Shown in pieces: positions 55,472 through 64,000 of a stretch of 64,000 bases of DNA. The notes below the pieces were generated by a model that saw only the letters and a program-made list of their open reading frames with translations, made no database searches and was not told where the DNA came from. The stretch is from Pseudoduganella violacea (GTDB lineage: Bacteria; Pseudomonadota; Gammaproteobacteria; Burkholderiales; Burkholderiaceae_D), in assembly GCF_014191875.1 (NCBI RefSeq), contig NZ_JACHXD010000008.1:124001-188000 (forward strand), written 5' to 3'. Each line of letters starts with the position of its first letter. Position 1 is the stretch's first letter. The position numbers and the translations under genes are program-made.

Positions 55472-55930
55472 TCAGTTCTGCGCCTCATCGGCCGCTTCGG
55501 CCGGCCAGTCGCGGATATAGGCTTTCAGCATGCGGTTCTCGAAGCTCTGCGCTTCCAGCACGGCGCGCGCCACATCGTAGAAGGAAATCACGCCCAGCAG
55601 CGTTTTGGCGTTCATCACGGGCAGGTAGCGCGCATGCTTTTCCAGCATGATGCGGCGCACCTCATTGACTTCGGTATCCGGGGTCACGGTGATCGGATGG
55701 TCGTTCATATGCTTGCGCACCGTGCCGCCGCCCACCGAACCCTGGTTCGTATGCAGCGCCTGCAGCACTTCGCGGAAAGTCAGCATGCCGACCAGATCGC
55801 CGAATTCCATGACCACCAGCGAACCGATATCTTTCTCGGCCATGGTATTGGCCGCTTCCACCAGGGGTTGATCCGGCGAGATCGTGTAGAGAATATTGCC
55901 TTTGACTTGGAGAATTTCGGAGACTTTCAT
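55472..55930 (-). CDS. CBS-pair domain protein
   Basis: 152 residues made of two CBS motifs (about 10-60 and 78-130): SPDQPLVEAANTMAEKDIGS, GMLTFREVLQAL, PDTEVNEVRRIMLEKHARYL, GVISFYDVARAVL. Such stand-alone pairs bind adenine nucleotides and act as energy sensors. Partner unknown. Confidence 0.88.
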   Translation of the reverse strand: MKVSEILQVKGNILYTISPDQPLVEAANTMAEKDIGSLVVMEFGDLVGMLTFREVLQALHTNQGSVGGGTVRKHMNDHPITVTPDTEVNEVRRIMLEKHARYLPVMNAKTLLGVISFYDVARAVLEAQSFENRMLKAYIRDWPAEAADEAQN

Positions 55931-56101
55931 TTGGGGCCGTCCTGTGGATGATGTCGGTTTGGTTTTATTGTAAGCCGTACTTGGAATGTAGCGTAAGACA
56001 AATGAAAAATCCAGAGTTCCGCATAATTAAATAACAATACTATTCATCTCTTTGATAACGCTGTAGCATCCTGAGCATCCAATCACAGCGAAGGGAGCAA
56101 T

Positions 56102-57412
56102 ATGAGCGGTCCCCAGTACCCGGGTTTCGATACCCTTGCCCTGCATGCCGGCGCCGCGCCGGACCCCGCCACGGGGGCGCGCGCCACCCCGGTGTATTTC
56201 AGTTCCTCCTTTGCCTTCCGCGATTCCGACCATGCCGCGGCCCTGTTCAATATGGAGCAGGCCGGCCATGTATATTCGCGCATCTCGAATCCCACCAATG
56301 CCGTGCTGGAAGAGCGCATCGCCGCGCTGGAAGGCGGCGTGGCCGGCATCGCCACGGCCAGCGGCCAGGCCGCCATGCACCTGGGCCTGAGCACCATCGC
56401 CGGCGCCGGCTCGCATATCGTCGCCTCGCGCGCCCTGTACGGCGGCTCGCACAATCTGCTGGGCTATACGCTGAAGCGCTTCGGCATCGACACCACCTTC
56501 GTCGATCCGCGCGACCTGGACGCCTGGCGCGCCGCGATCCGTCCCAATACCAAGGTCTTGTTCGCCGAGACGCTGGGCAATCCCGGCCTCGACGTGCTGG
56601 ATATTCCGCGCGTGGCCGAGCTGGCGCACAGCCAGCATCTGCCGCTGATGATGGACGCCACCTTCACCACGCCCTACCTGCTGCGTCCTTTCGACCATGG
56701 CGCCGACCTGGTGTTCCACTCGGCCACCAAATTCCTGTGCGGGCATGGCACGGCCATCGGCGGGCTGCTGGTCGATGGCGGCACCTTCGACTGGCAAGCC
56801 GCTTACGACCAGAGCGGTCGCTTTGGCGAGTTGTGCGAGCCGTATGATGGCTTCCACGGCATGGTCTTCGCCGAGGAATCGACTGTGGCGGCGTTCGCGC
56901 TGCGCGCGCGGCGCGAAGGCTTGCGCGACTTCGGCGCGGTCATGAGCCCCCACAACGCCTTCGCCGTGCTGCAGGGGATCGAGACCCTGAGCCTGCGCAT
57001 GGAGCGCCATGTGGCCAATACGCGCAAGGTGGTGCAGTTCCTGTTGTCGCATCCGGCGGTGGAGTCGGTGTCTTATCCGGAACTGCCCGAGCATCCCGAC
57101 TATGAGCTGGCCAAGCGCCTGCTGCCCAAGGGCTGCGGCGCGGTGTTTTCCTTCAACCTGAAAGGCGACCGCGCGGCGGGACGGCGCTTTGCCGATGGGC
57201 TGAAAGTGTTCTCCCATCTGGCCAATGTGGGCGACGCCAAGTCGCTGGTGATCCATCCGGCATCGACCACCCATTTCCGCGTCCCGGCCGATCAATTGGC
57301 GGCCTCCGGCATCGCGGAAGGCACGATGCGCCTGTCGGTCGGCCTGGAGGATGCGGACGACCTGATCGAAGATTTGGCGCGCGGCCTGAAACTGGCGCAG
57401 AAAGGAGGCTGA
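56102..57412 (+). CDS. metY: O-acetylhomoserine sulfhydrylase (MetY-like)
   Basis: 436 residues of the Cys/Met-metabolism PLP family: YSRISNPTNAVLEERIAALEGG, GAGSHIVASRALYGGS, HSATKFLCGHG with Lys210 holding PLP, and SLVIHPASTTH. The length of about 430 and the MSGPQYPGFDTLALHAG start favour O-acetylhomoserine sulfhydrylase over MetB/MetZ. It makes homocysteine from O-acetylhomoserine and sulfide. Upstream 171 bases hold no recognisable SAM riboswitch. A hydrolase gene starts one base after its stop. Confidence 0.85.
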   Translation: MSGPQYPGFDTLALHAGAAPDPATGARATPVYFSSSFAFRDSDHAAALFNMEQAGHVYSRISNPTNAVLEERIAALEGGVAGIATASGQAAMHLGLSTIAGAGSHIVASRALYGGSHNLLGYTLKRFGIDTTFVDPRDLDAWRAAIRPNTKVLFAETLGNPGLDVLDIPRVAELAHSQHLPLMMDATFTTPYLLRPFDHGADLVFHSATKFLCGHGTAIGGLLVDGGTFDWQAAYDQSGRFGELCEPYDGFHGMVFAEESTVAAFALRARREGLRDFGAVMSPHNAFAVLQGIETLSLRMERHVANTRKVVQFLLSHPAVESVSYPELPEHPDYELAKRLLPKGCGAVFSFNLKGDRAAGRRFADGLKVFSHLANVGDAKSLVIHPASTTHFRVPADQLAASGIAEGTMRLSVGLEDADDLIEDLARGLKLAQKGG

Positions 57413-57413
57413 G

Positions 57414-58220
57414 ATGCTGCTCAATGTACAAGGGGCGCAAGCCTACTGCTATACCGGCGGCAAGGCCTTCGATGCGCAGCTGCCGACGCTGGTCTTCATC
57501 CACGGCGCGCAGAACGACCATTCGGTGTGGGGCTTGCAGTCGCGCTACTTGGCGCACCACGGCTACAGCGTGCTGGCGGTCGACCTGCCGGGCCATGGCC
57601 GCAGCAAGGGCGCGGCCAAGCGCAGTGTCGAGGAGCTGGCCGACTGGCTGATCGCGCTGCTGGACGCGGCGGGCGCGCTGCGCGCGGCGCTCATCGGCCA
57701 CAGCATGGGTTCCCTGGTCGCGCTGGAAGCGTCGCAGCGCGCGCCGCAACGGGTCAGCCATCTGGCGCTGCTGGGATCGACCTATCCGATGAAGGTGTCG
57801 GACGCCTTGCTGGAGGCGGCGCGCAGCGAGGAGCAGACGGCCATCGATATGGTCAATATCTGGTCGCTGTCCTCGCAAACCATGCCTTGCGCCGTGCCGG
57901 GCGTATCGCTCAGCGGCAGCGCGCGGCGGCTGATGCAGCGCATGTCGCGGCTCAATCCTGAACAGCTGTTCCATACCGACTTCAGCGCCTGCAATGCCTA
58001 CGCCGGCGGCGAAGCGGCGGCGCGCGCGGTCAGCTGCCCCACCCTGTTCGTCTTTGGCGGCAAGGACATCATGACGCCGCCCAAGTCCACCAAGCTGCTG
58101 CGCGAAACGATTGCCCATGCGCAGACGGTGCAGGTGGACGCCGGCCACCAGATGATGGCCGAGCAGCCCGACGCCGTGCTGGCCGCGCTGCGCGGCTTCC
58201 TCAAGCAGGACAGCGCTTGA
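57414..58220 (+). CDS. Alpha/beta hydrolase
   Basis: 268 residues. HGAQNDHSVWG (oxyanion region), VDLPGHGRS, nucleophile elbow GHSMGS, Asp in FGGKDIMTPP, and His in DAGHQMM complete the triad. Co-transcribed with metY, so a role linked to acetylated homoserine, such as an acyl-ester hydrolase, is possible but unproven. It is not MetX, which is longer and lies elsewhere. Confidence 0.87.
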   Translation: MLLNVQGAQAYCYTGGKAFDAQLPTLVFIHGAQNDHSVWGLQSRYLAHHGYSVLAVDLPGHGRSKGAAKRSVEELADWLIALLDAAGALRAALIGHSMGSLVALEASQRAPQRVSHLALLGSTYPMKVSDALLEAARSEEQTAIDMVNIWSLSSQTMPCAVPGVSLSGSARRLMQRMSRLNPEQLFHTDFSACNAYAGGEAAARAVSCPTLFVFGGKDIMTPPKSTKLLRETIAHAQTVQVDAGHQMMAEQPDAVLAALRGFLKQDSA

Positions 58221-58221
58221 A

Positions 58222-59592
58222 CTAGTCGCGGCTGTATTGGGCAAAGTGCTGGGACAGCGTTTTGCCCAGCCCTTCTTCCACCGCCGCTTCGGCCTGGCGC
58301 GCCAGCCCGGCGGCTTCGCGGCTGGCCTGCTGGTCGCGTTCATCGTCCGAATCGGCGATCACACCGGCGTTCAGGGCCATGCCGCCGAAGACGAACAGGC
58401 GGTAGACATCGGCCAGGGTCAACATGTCCGGATTGACCAGCAGCACCCAATGGTCGGCGCCATCGCTGGCGTGCTTGCCCCATTGGACGCGCGGCGGCGC
58501 CTCGACCTTGACCTTGCCGACCCAGCCCTGGCCCAGCATCTTTTCCAGCAGCACATCCATTTCATCGAAGCCTAAGCGGGTACGGGCGCGGATGGCGCCC
58601 GCGTTCACCAGCGCCGTCTCGCCGTGGCGGCTGGCGCCGTACAGCACCTTGAGCACGGCCATGGCGTCGACAAAGGCGCCGCCCGGCACTGCCTCATGCC
58701 ACCAGCGTTCGTACTTCACCACTGGCAGCGCCGCCGTCAGCAAGGCGCCCAGCAGCGTCACCAGCCATGAGAGGTAGACCCACAGCAGGAAAATGGGCAG
58801 GGCCGCCAGCGCGCCGTAGATCTTGGAATACGTCGGAAACTGGGCGATGAAGAAGGCGAAGCCGCGCTTGGCCAATTCGATGCCGAGCGCCGCCAGCAGA
58901 CCGCCGCAGATGGCGTCGCGCCAGTCCACCATGCGGTTCGGCACCGCCATATACAGCAGCGTGAACACGGCTGTGGTCAGCCCGATCGACAGGATGGTGG
59001 CAAACAGCGCGCCATACACATCGCCCACCAGATTGCTGGTGGCGCTGAAAAAGTGCGAGGACAGCGTCAGCGACACGCCCGCCACCAGCGGCCCGAGCGT
59101 GATCAGCGCCCAGTAGACCAGGATGCGCCGCGTCCAGCGCCGCTCGGCCTTCACGCGCCAGATGCGGTTGAAGGCCTTTTCGATGGTGGCCATCATCGCC
59201 ACGGACGTCAGCAGCAGCGTGATCGCGCCCACCGCCGACAGGCGCGTGGCCTTGTCGGCGAAGGTGGTCAGGTAATTCAGGATGGTGTTCGAGATCGCCT
59301 TCGGCATCAGGCTCTGGATGAAATACGCCTCCAGCGCCGTGCGGAAGCTCTTGAACATCGGGAAGGTGGTGAAAATGGCAAGGGCGATCGTCAGCACCGG
59401 CACCAGGGCGAAGACGGTGGTGAACGTCAGGCTGCCCGCCACTTGCGGCAGGCTTTCCTCGCGCAGGCGGCGGCGGGCGAACAGCACCAGATCGCGGATC
59501 TCGTGCCAGGACAGCGCGCGCAGCTCGGCCATGCCGCTGTGGTAGCGGCCGGAAAGGTGTTGGAAAACGGGAGAGATGTACTTTGCAACCAT
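58222..59592 (-). CDS. YihY/BrkB family inner-membrane protein
   Basis: 456 residues from the ATG at 59592. Six membrane helices in the first 300 residues with the family segment SLTFTTVFALVPVLTIAL and GALAALPIFLLWVYLSWLVTLLGA. The C-terminal ~150 residues are soluble. Once called ribonuclease BN in error; the function is still unclear. Convergent with the hydrolase gene. Confidence 0.88.
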   Translation of the reverse strand: MVAKYISPVFQHLSGRYHSGMAELRALSWHEIRDLVLFARRRLREESLPQVAGSLTFTTVFALVPVLTIALAIFTTFPMFKSFRTALEAYFIQSLMPKAISNTILNYLTTFADKATRLSAVGAITLLLTSVAMMATIEKAFNRIWRVKAERRWTRRILVYWALITLGPLVAGVSLTLSSHFFSATSNLVGDVYGALFATILSIGLTTAVFTLLYMAVPNRMVDWRDAICGGLLAALGIELAKRGFAFFIAQFPTYSKIYGALAALPIFLLWVYLSWLVTLLGALLTAALPVVKYERWWHEAVPGGAFVDAMAVLKVLYGASRHGETALVNAGAIRARTRLGFDEMDVLLEKMLGQGWVGKVKVEAPPRVQWGKHASDGADHWVLLVNPDMLTLADVYRLFVFGGMALNAGVIADSDDERDQQASREAAGLARQAEAAVEEGLGKTLSQHFAQYSRD

Positions 59593-59763
59593 GTAGTGTT
59601 TTGTTTTATCGTTGGCAGACGGTCTATATGCCGCCCTCTAAAGCGCCATATGATAGCAACAACGCCGCCGCAGGCTCGTTATCTCTACATTAATAGCTGT
59701 GCCATCATTACTATCCTTGCAATAGAAACGTGTATTCTTGAAGCTGATACAGGAGGGCAAGCA

Positions 59764-60186
59764 ATGGAACCCCTGACGGATAACCCAGTGATTGCAGAAA
59801 TCACCCACCATTTCCTGGCTCTGCAGGCATATGTGCCGCTTCGCCCTATTCACACCGAAGAGAGCTATGAACAAGCGATCGGCAGCTTGAATGCGCTGCT
59901 GGACCAGGGCGCGGCAAACGATGGCCATCCCCTTGCAGACTTGGTCAACGCCTTGGGCGCCATGATCGAACAATATGAGGCGATTCACTACCCTCAGGAA
60001 GCAGTCTCTCCGACAGATATGCTGCGTATGCTGATGGATCAGCATCGGCTTTCGCAATCCGACTTACCGGAAATTGGCGCGCAAAGCGTGGTGTCGGAAG
60101 TACTGAGCGGCAAACGCGAACTCAACGTCCGCCAGATCCGGGCACTTGCGGCTCGTTTCAAGCTCCCTCCTGGTGCGTTCTTCTGA
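59764..60186 (+). CDS. HigA-like antitoxin/XRE regulator, no toxin beside it
   Basis: 140 residues from the ATG at 59764, with AGGAGGG upstream. The first ~85 residues are an acidic helical domain (HTEESYEQAIGSLNALLDQ), then a C-terminal helix-turn-helix: MLRMLMDQHRLSQSDLPEI, VVSEVLSGKRELNVRQIRAL. This is the layout of HigA of the HigBA system, which usually lies after a HigB toxin gene. Upstream to the YihY start there is only 171 bases without a RelE-type ORF, so the antitoxin stands alone. Confidence 0.8.
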   Translation: MEPLTDNPVIAEITHHFLALQAYVPLRPIHTEESYEQAIGSLNALLDQGAANDGHPLADLVNALGAMIEQYEAIHYPQEAVSPTDMLRMLMDQHRLSQSDLPEIGAQSVVSEVLSGKRELNVRQIRALAARFKLPPGAFF

Positions 60187-60232
60187 TTCCCGCCCGCGTC
60201 ATTCCTCTCGGAGCAAGGGCAATATGACATAA

Positions 60233-61254
<1,022 letters not shown>

Positions 61255-61275
61255 GCGGCCAGCCCGCAGCACCAC

Positions 61276-62706
61276 ATGAGCGCAAACTCCCCCCAGACCT
61301 CCTCCGATTTTCTCGCCGCCTGCCGCGCCTTGAGCGGCGCGGCCCATGTGCTGGACGATCCGGCCGATATGGCGCCCTTCCTGCGCGACTGGCGCGGGCG
61401 CTTCACCGGCCAGGCCTTGGCCGTGCTGCGGCCCGGCAGCGTGGACGAGGTGGCGGGCCTGGTGCAGCTGTGCGCCGCATACCGCATTCCCCTGGTGCCG
61501 CAAGGCGGCAATACCGGTCTGGTGCTGGGCAGCGTGCCCGATGCCAGCGGCAGCGCTGTGGTGCTGTCGCTGGCGCGCCTGAACCGGGTGCGCGCCATCG
61601 ATGCGGTCAACCGCACCATGACGGTGGACGCGGGCTGCATCCTGCAGCAGGTGCAGGAGGCGGCAGCGGTCGAGGGTTGTCTATTCCCCCTGTCGCTGGC
61701 GGCCGAAGGCAGTTGCACCATCGGCGGCAACCTCTCCACCAATGCCGGCGGCATCGCCGTTCTGCGCTACGGGAATACGCGCGAGCTGTGTCTGGGCCTG
61801 GAAGTGGTCACGCCGCAGGGCGAGGTGTGGAGCGGCTTGCGCGGCCTGCGCAAGGACAATACCGGCTACGATCTGCGCGACCTGTTCATCGGCGCCGAAG
61901 GCACGCTGGGCGTCATCACGGGCGCGGTGCTCAAGCTGTTCCCCCAGCCGAAAGCCAGCATCACGGCGCTGGCCGCCCTGCCCTCGCCGCAAGCGGCCTT
62001 GCAATTGCTGACCATGATGCAGGATAGCTGCGGCGCCAGCCTGACCGGCTTCGAACTGATGTCGGCTTACTGCCTGGAGCTGGTGGCACGCCATTTCCCG
62101 CAATTGCAGCAGCCTTTCGCGCACAAGCATGCGCAATACGTGCTGCTGGAGCTGTCCAGCAGCGAATCGGAAGAACACGCCGTACAACTGCTGGAACGCG
62201 GCATCGGCGCGGCGCTGGAGGCTAGCGTCATCGAGGATGCGGCCGTCGCCTCGTCGGTGGCGCAGTCGCTGGCCCTATGGCAGTTGCGCGAGCATATCCC
62301 GCTGGCGCAGGCGGCCGACGGCAAGAACATCAAACACGATATTTCGCTGCCGGTGTCGCGCATCGGCGAATACATCGCCCATACCGAGCCGCTGCTGCAG
62401 CAGGCGTTTCCAGGCTGCCGCCTGGTGTGCTTCGGGCACCTGGGCGACGGCAATCTGCATTTCAATGTGGCGCCGCCGGCCGGCATTGCCAGCGAAGCCT
62501 TCCTGGCGAACCAGGACGCGGTCAACCGCGTGGTGCACGACGCCGTGGTGGCGTTCGGCGGTTCGATCTCGGCCGAACATGGCATCGGCGCGCTGAAACG
62601 CGATGAGCTGGCGCGCTATAAATCGCCGGTGGAGCTGAACCTGATGCGCGCCATCAAGGCCGCGCTGGACCCGCTGGGCATCATGAATCCAGGGAAAATC
62701 CTATGA
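61276..62706 (+). CDS. FAD-linked oxidase (GlcD/D-2-hydroxyglutarate dehydrogenase type)
   Basis: 476 residues: FAD_binding_4 domain with VPQGGNTGLVLGS, GCLFPLSLAAEGSCTIGGNLSTNAGG, then FAD-oxidase C with CFGHLGDGNLHFNV and SAEHGIGALKRDEL, ending DPLGIMNPGKIL. It oxidises a D-2-hydroxy acid; which one cannot be told. No [4Fe-4S] extension is present. Overlaps the DUF4124 gene by ATGA. Confidence 0.9.
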   Translation: MSANSPQTSSDFLAACRALSGAAHVLDDPADMAPFLRDWRGRFTGQALAVLRPGSVDEVAGLVQLCAAYRIPLVPQGGNTGLVLGSVPDASGSAVVLSLARLNRVRAIDAVNRTMTVDAGCILQQVQEAAAVEGCLFPLSLAAEGSCTIGGNLSTNAGGIAVLRYGNTRELCLGLEVVTPQGEVWSGLRGLRKDNTGYDLRDLFIGAEGTLGVITGAVLKLFPQPKASITALAALPSPQAALQLLTMMQDSCGASLTGFELMSAYCLELVARHFPQLQQPFAHKHAQYVLLELSSSESEEHAVQLLERGIGAALEASVIEDAAVASSVAQSLALWQLREHIPLAQAADGKNIKHDISLPVSRIGEYIAHTEPLLQQAFPGCRLVCFGHLGDGNLHFNVAPPAGIASEAFLANQDAVNRVVHDAVVAFGGSISAEHGIGALKRDELARYKSPVELNLMRAIKAALDPLGIMNPGKIL

Positions 62707-63134
62707 GTCGCCTGTTCTGTGTTCTGGCTGGACTGTGCCTGGCGGCGCAGGTTTCGGCCCAGACCATGCACAAATGCGTGGTCGATGGCAAAACGATGTA
62801 TAGCGAAGCGCCTTGCGCCGATGGCCGCGGCACGACGCTGGCCACGCCGCCCGTGCCGCCGCCCGATCCGCAAGCCAAGGCCGAGCTGAAACTCCAGCAG
62901 CGCGAGTTGAAGCAGTTGCAGAAAGAGCGCAAGCAGCGCGCAGCCCGGGATGAAGCGGACCTGCAAAGGCATGAGCACCGCGCCGCCGAAAAACGCAAGC
63001 GCTGCGACCGGCTCGCGCTCGACAAGAAATGGGCGGACGAAGATGCCCGCGCCGCCGTCGGCTCGAACGCCGACAAAGCCAGACAACGCGCCCAGCGCAC
63101 CGGCGAAAAGCTGGCGCTGGAATGCCCGCGTTGA
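62703..63134 (+). CDS. DUF4124-like periplasmic protein with coiled coil
   Basis: 143 residues. Signal peptide of about 19 residues (ending VSAQT), then the short DUF4124 motif HKCVVDGKTMYSEAPCADG, a proline linker, and a charged helical stretch (about 58-110) likely to form a coiled coil. Function unknown. The start overlaps the oxidase stop and its end overlaps the next gene, so it is part of the same operon. Confidence 0.75.
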   Translation: MSRLFCVLAGLCLAAQVSAQTMHKCVVDGKTMYSEAPCADGRGTTLATPPVPPPDPQAKAELKLQQRELKQLQKERKQRAARDEADLQRHEHRAAEKRKRCDRLALDKKWADEDARAAVGSNADKARQRAQRTGEKLALECPR

Positions 63135-64000
63135 GTCCCGCGCCCGGCAAGCAGCAGGCCGCCGCGCTGCGGCGCCTGTCGCGCTGGCTGCTGCTGGGCG
63201 AATGGCGCGCCCATCCGCTGCGCGCGCTGATGGCGATTGCCGCCATCGCCGTGGGCGTGGCGCTGGGCTTCGCCATCCACCTGATCAACGGCGCCGCCTT
63301 CAACGAATTCTCCACCGCCATCAGCAGCCTGTCCGGCCAGGCCGATCTGCAGGTCAGCGCCACCGAAGCGTATTTCGACGAAGAGATTTATCCGCGCCTG
63401 GCGCAAAAGCCGGAAGTAGCCGTGGCCTCGCCGGTGTTGCAGCTGGATGCCGTCGTCCCTGGCCAGAAACAGCCGCTGCGCATCATCGGCATGGACAGCT
63501 TCCGTTCGATGTTCATCACGCCAGATCTGCTAGCTGTGCCGGCCAGCGGCGACCCGACCGACAGCATGGCGGCCGACGCCCTCTTCCTGTCCGGCGCGGC
63601 GGAAAGCTGGCTGGGGCCAAAGGCGGGCAGCATGGTCGCCTTCCAGTCCGGCACCCGGCCCGTGGCGCTGCGCTTCGCCGGTTCGCTGCAGCGCGCCCGT
63701 GTCGGCCAGCGCCTGGGCGTGATGGACCTGGGCGCCCTGCAATGGCGCTTCAATAAGCTGGGCCAGTTGTCGCGCATCGACCTGAAACTGCGCGATGGCG
63801 TGGACCGCAAAGCTTTCCAGGCGCAGTTGACGCAGGAACTGCAAGCCGCCTACCCCGGCCGTTTCCGCGTCAGCCAGCCGAACGACGAGAACCAGAATAG
63901 CCGCAACAGTAATCTGAGCCGGGCTTACCGCGTCAATCTCAGCGTGCTGGCCTTGGTGGCCCTGTTCACCGGCGCCTTCCTCGTGTTTTCTACCCAGGCC
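63122..64000 (+). CDS. FtsX-like ABC transporter permease, N-terminal part (runs off right edge)
   Basis: The frame from ATG 63122 is open to the window end (293 codons). It overlaps the DUF4124 gene by 13 bases. Begins MPALSPAPGKQQAAALRRLS, then a membrane helix (LMAIAAIAVGVALGFAIH), a periplasmic MacB_PCD-like domain (about 60-270), and the start of a second helix (LSVLALVALFTGAFLVF). This is the layout of MacB/FtsX-type permeases that act with an ATPase, often in lipoprotein or peptide export. The ATPase partner and the rest of the gene are outside. Confidence 0.82.
   Translation, partial: MPALSPAPGKQQAAALRRLSRWLLLGEWRAHPLRALMAIAAIAVGVALGFAIHLINGAAFNEFSTAISSLSGQADLQVSATEAYFDEEIYPRLAQKPEVAVASPVLQLDAVVPGQKQPLRIIGMDSFRSMFITPDLLAVPASGDPTDSMAADALFLSGAAESWLGPKAGSMVAFQSGTRPVALRFAGSLQRARVGQRLGVMDLGALQWRFNKLGQLSRIDLKLRDGVDRKAFQAQLTQELQAAYPGRFRVSQPNDENQNSRNSNLSRAYRVNLSVLALVALFTGAFLVFSTQA

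Noticed and set aside
55931..56101. SAM or SAH riboswitch before metY
   Set aside because: No recognisable conserved riboswitch core could be seen in the 171 bases.
59593..59763. HigB/RelE toxin gene upstream of the HigA-like gene
   Set aside because: Only short readings without the toxin fold's residues; the reading that continues in frame before 59764 is not toxin-like.

Overview
The window is high-GC DNA from a betaproteobacterium, most likely family Oxalobacteraceae (Massilia, Duganella or Janthinobacterium type). This is inferred from the paired cyanophycin synthetase genes with their DUF1854 and ABC-exporter partners, the many TonB receptors, LysR regulators and c-di-GMP proteins, and a nested-palindrome repeat of a kind I associate with this family. 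Almost all of it reads as normal chromosome. The clear exception is a lower-GC patch, about 34.1-37.1 kb, lying against the 3' end of a tRNA-Val gene. A second low-GC locus, 5.8-7.3 kb, carries a broken PAAR-type effector.

Layout: 1-5.7 kb holds cyanophycin genes (cphA cut by the left edge, a short cphA2-like synthetase, and a divergent ABC exporter plus DUF1854 pair). 5.8-7.3 kb is a decayed PAAR effector and a possible immunity gene. 7.3-13.5 kb combines a TonB receptor, an orphan periplasmic-binding lipoprotein, a YfiR-like protein and a hybrid-looking sensor kinase. 13.5-20.9 kb has phzF/LysR, an acyltransferase, a second TonB receptor, and a BlaI repressor with an M56-M23 fusion protease whose promoter carries two BlaI-type operators. 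21-22.4 kb has a hemerythrin-like protein and a universal stress protein. 22.6-25.9 kb is a three-gene operon matching the known FlmK/FlmF2/NaxD and LgmB/LgmA/LgmC logic for adding an amino sugar to lipid A. 26-34.1 kb holds a solute-binding protein, an SDR, a large RTX/DUF4214 secreted protein, a second acyltransferase, a small membrane protein and an FKBP lipoprotein.

34.1-37.2 kb is the island: fragments of IS3-type and IS5-type transposases, a zincin-like protein with a nonsense codon at position 3 of its best start, a frameshifted small lipoprotein, the C-terminus of a tyrosine integrase, and tRNA-Val(CAC). 37.3-45.1 kb is housekeeping: dnaQ, rnhA, a methyltransferase, gloB, a chromene carboxylate isomerase homologue, aceB, a LysR regulator, csp, an Hpt protein and upp. 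45.2-55.9 kb has an AidB-like dehydrogenase, a GGDEF-EAL protein coupled to an HDOD protein, an MFS transporter with aroC, a REC-GGDEF(degenerate)-EAL protein and a CBS protein. 56.1-64 kb has metY with a hydrolase, YihY, an orphan HigA-like regulator, wrbA, a DUF2069 protein, an FAD-linked oxidase, a DUF4124 protein and the start of an FtsX-type permease cut by the right edge.

Three genes in the two low-GC loci are each disrupted at a short T tract in a way that a single base would repair. This could be real decay, phase variation or an assembly artefact, and should be resolved before interpreting them.
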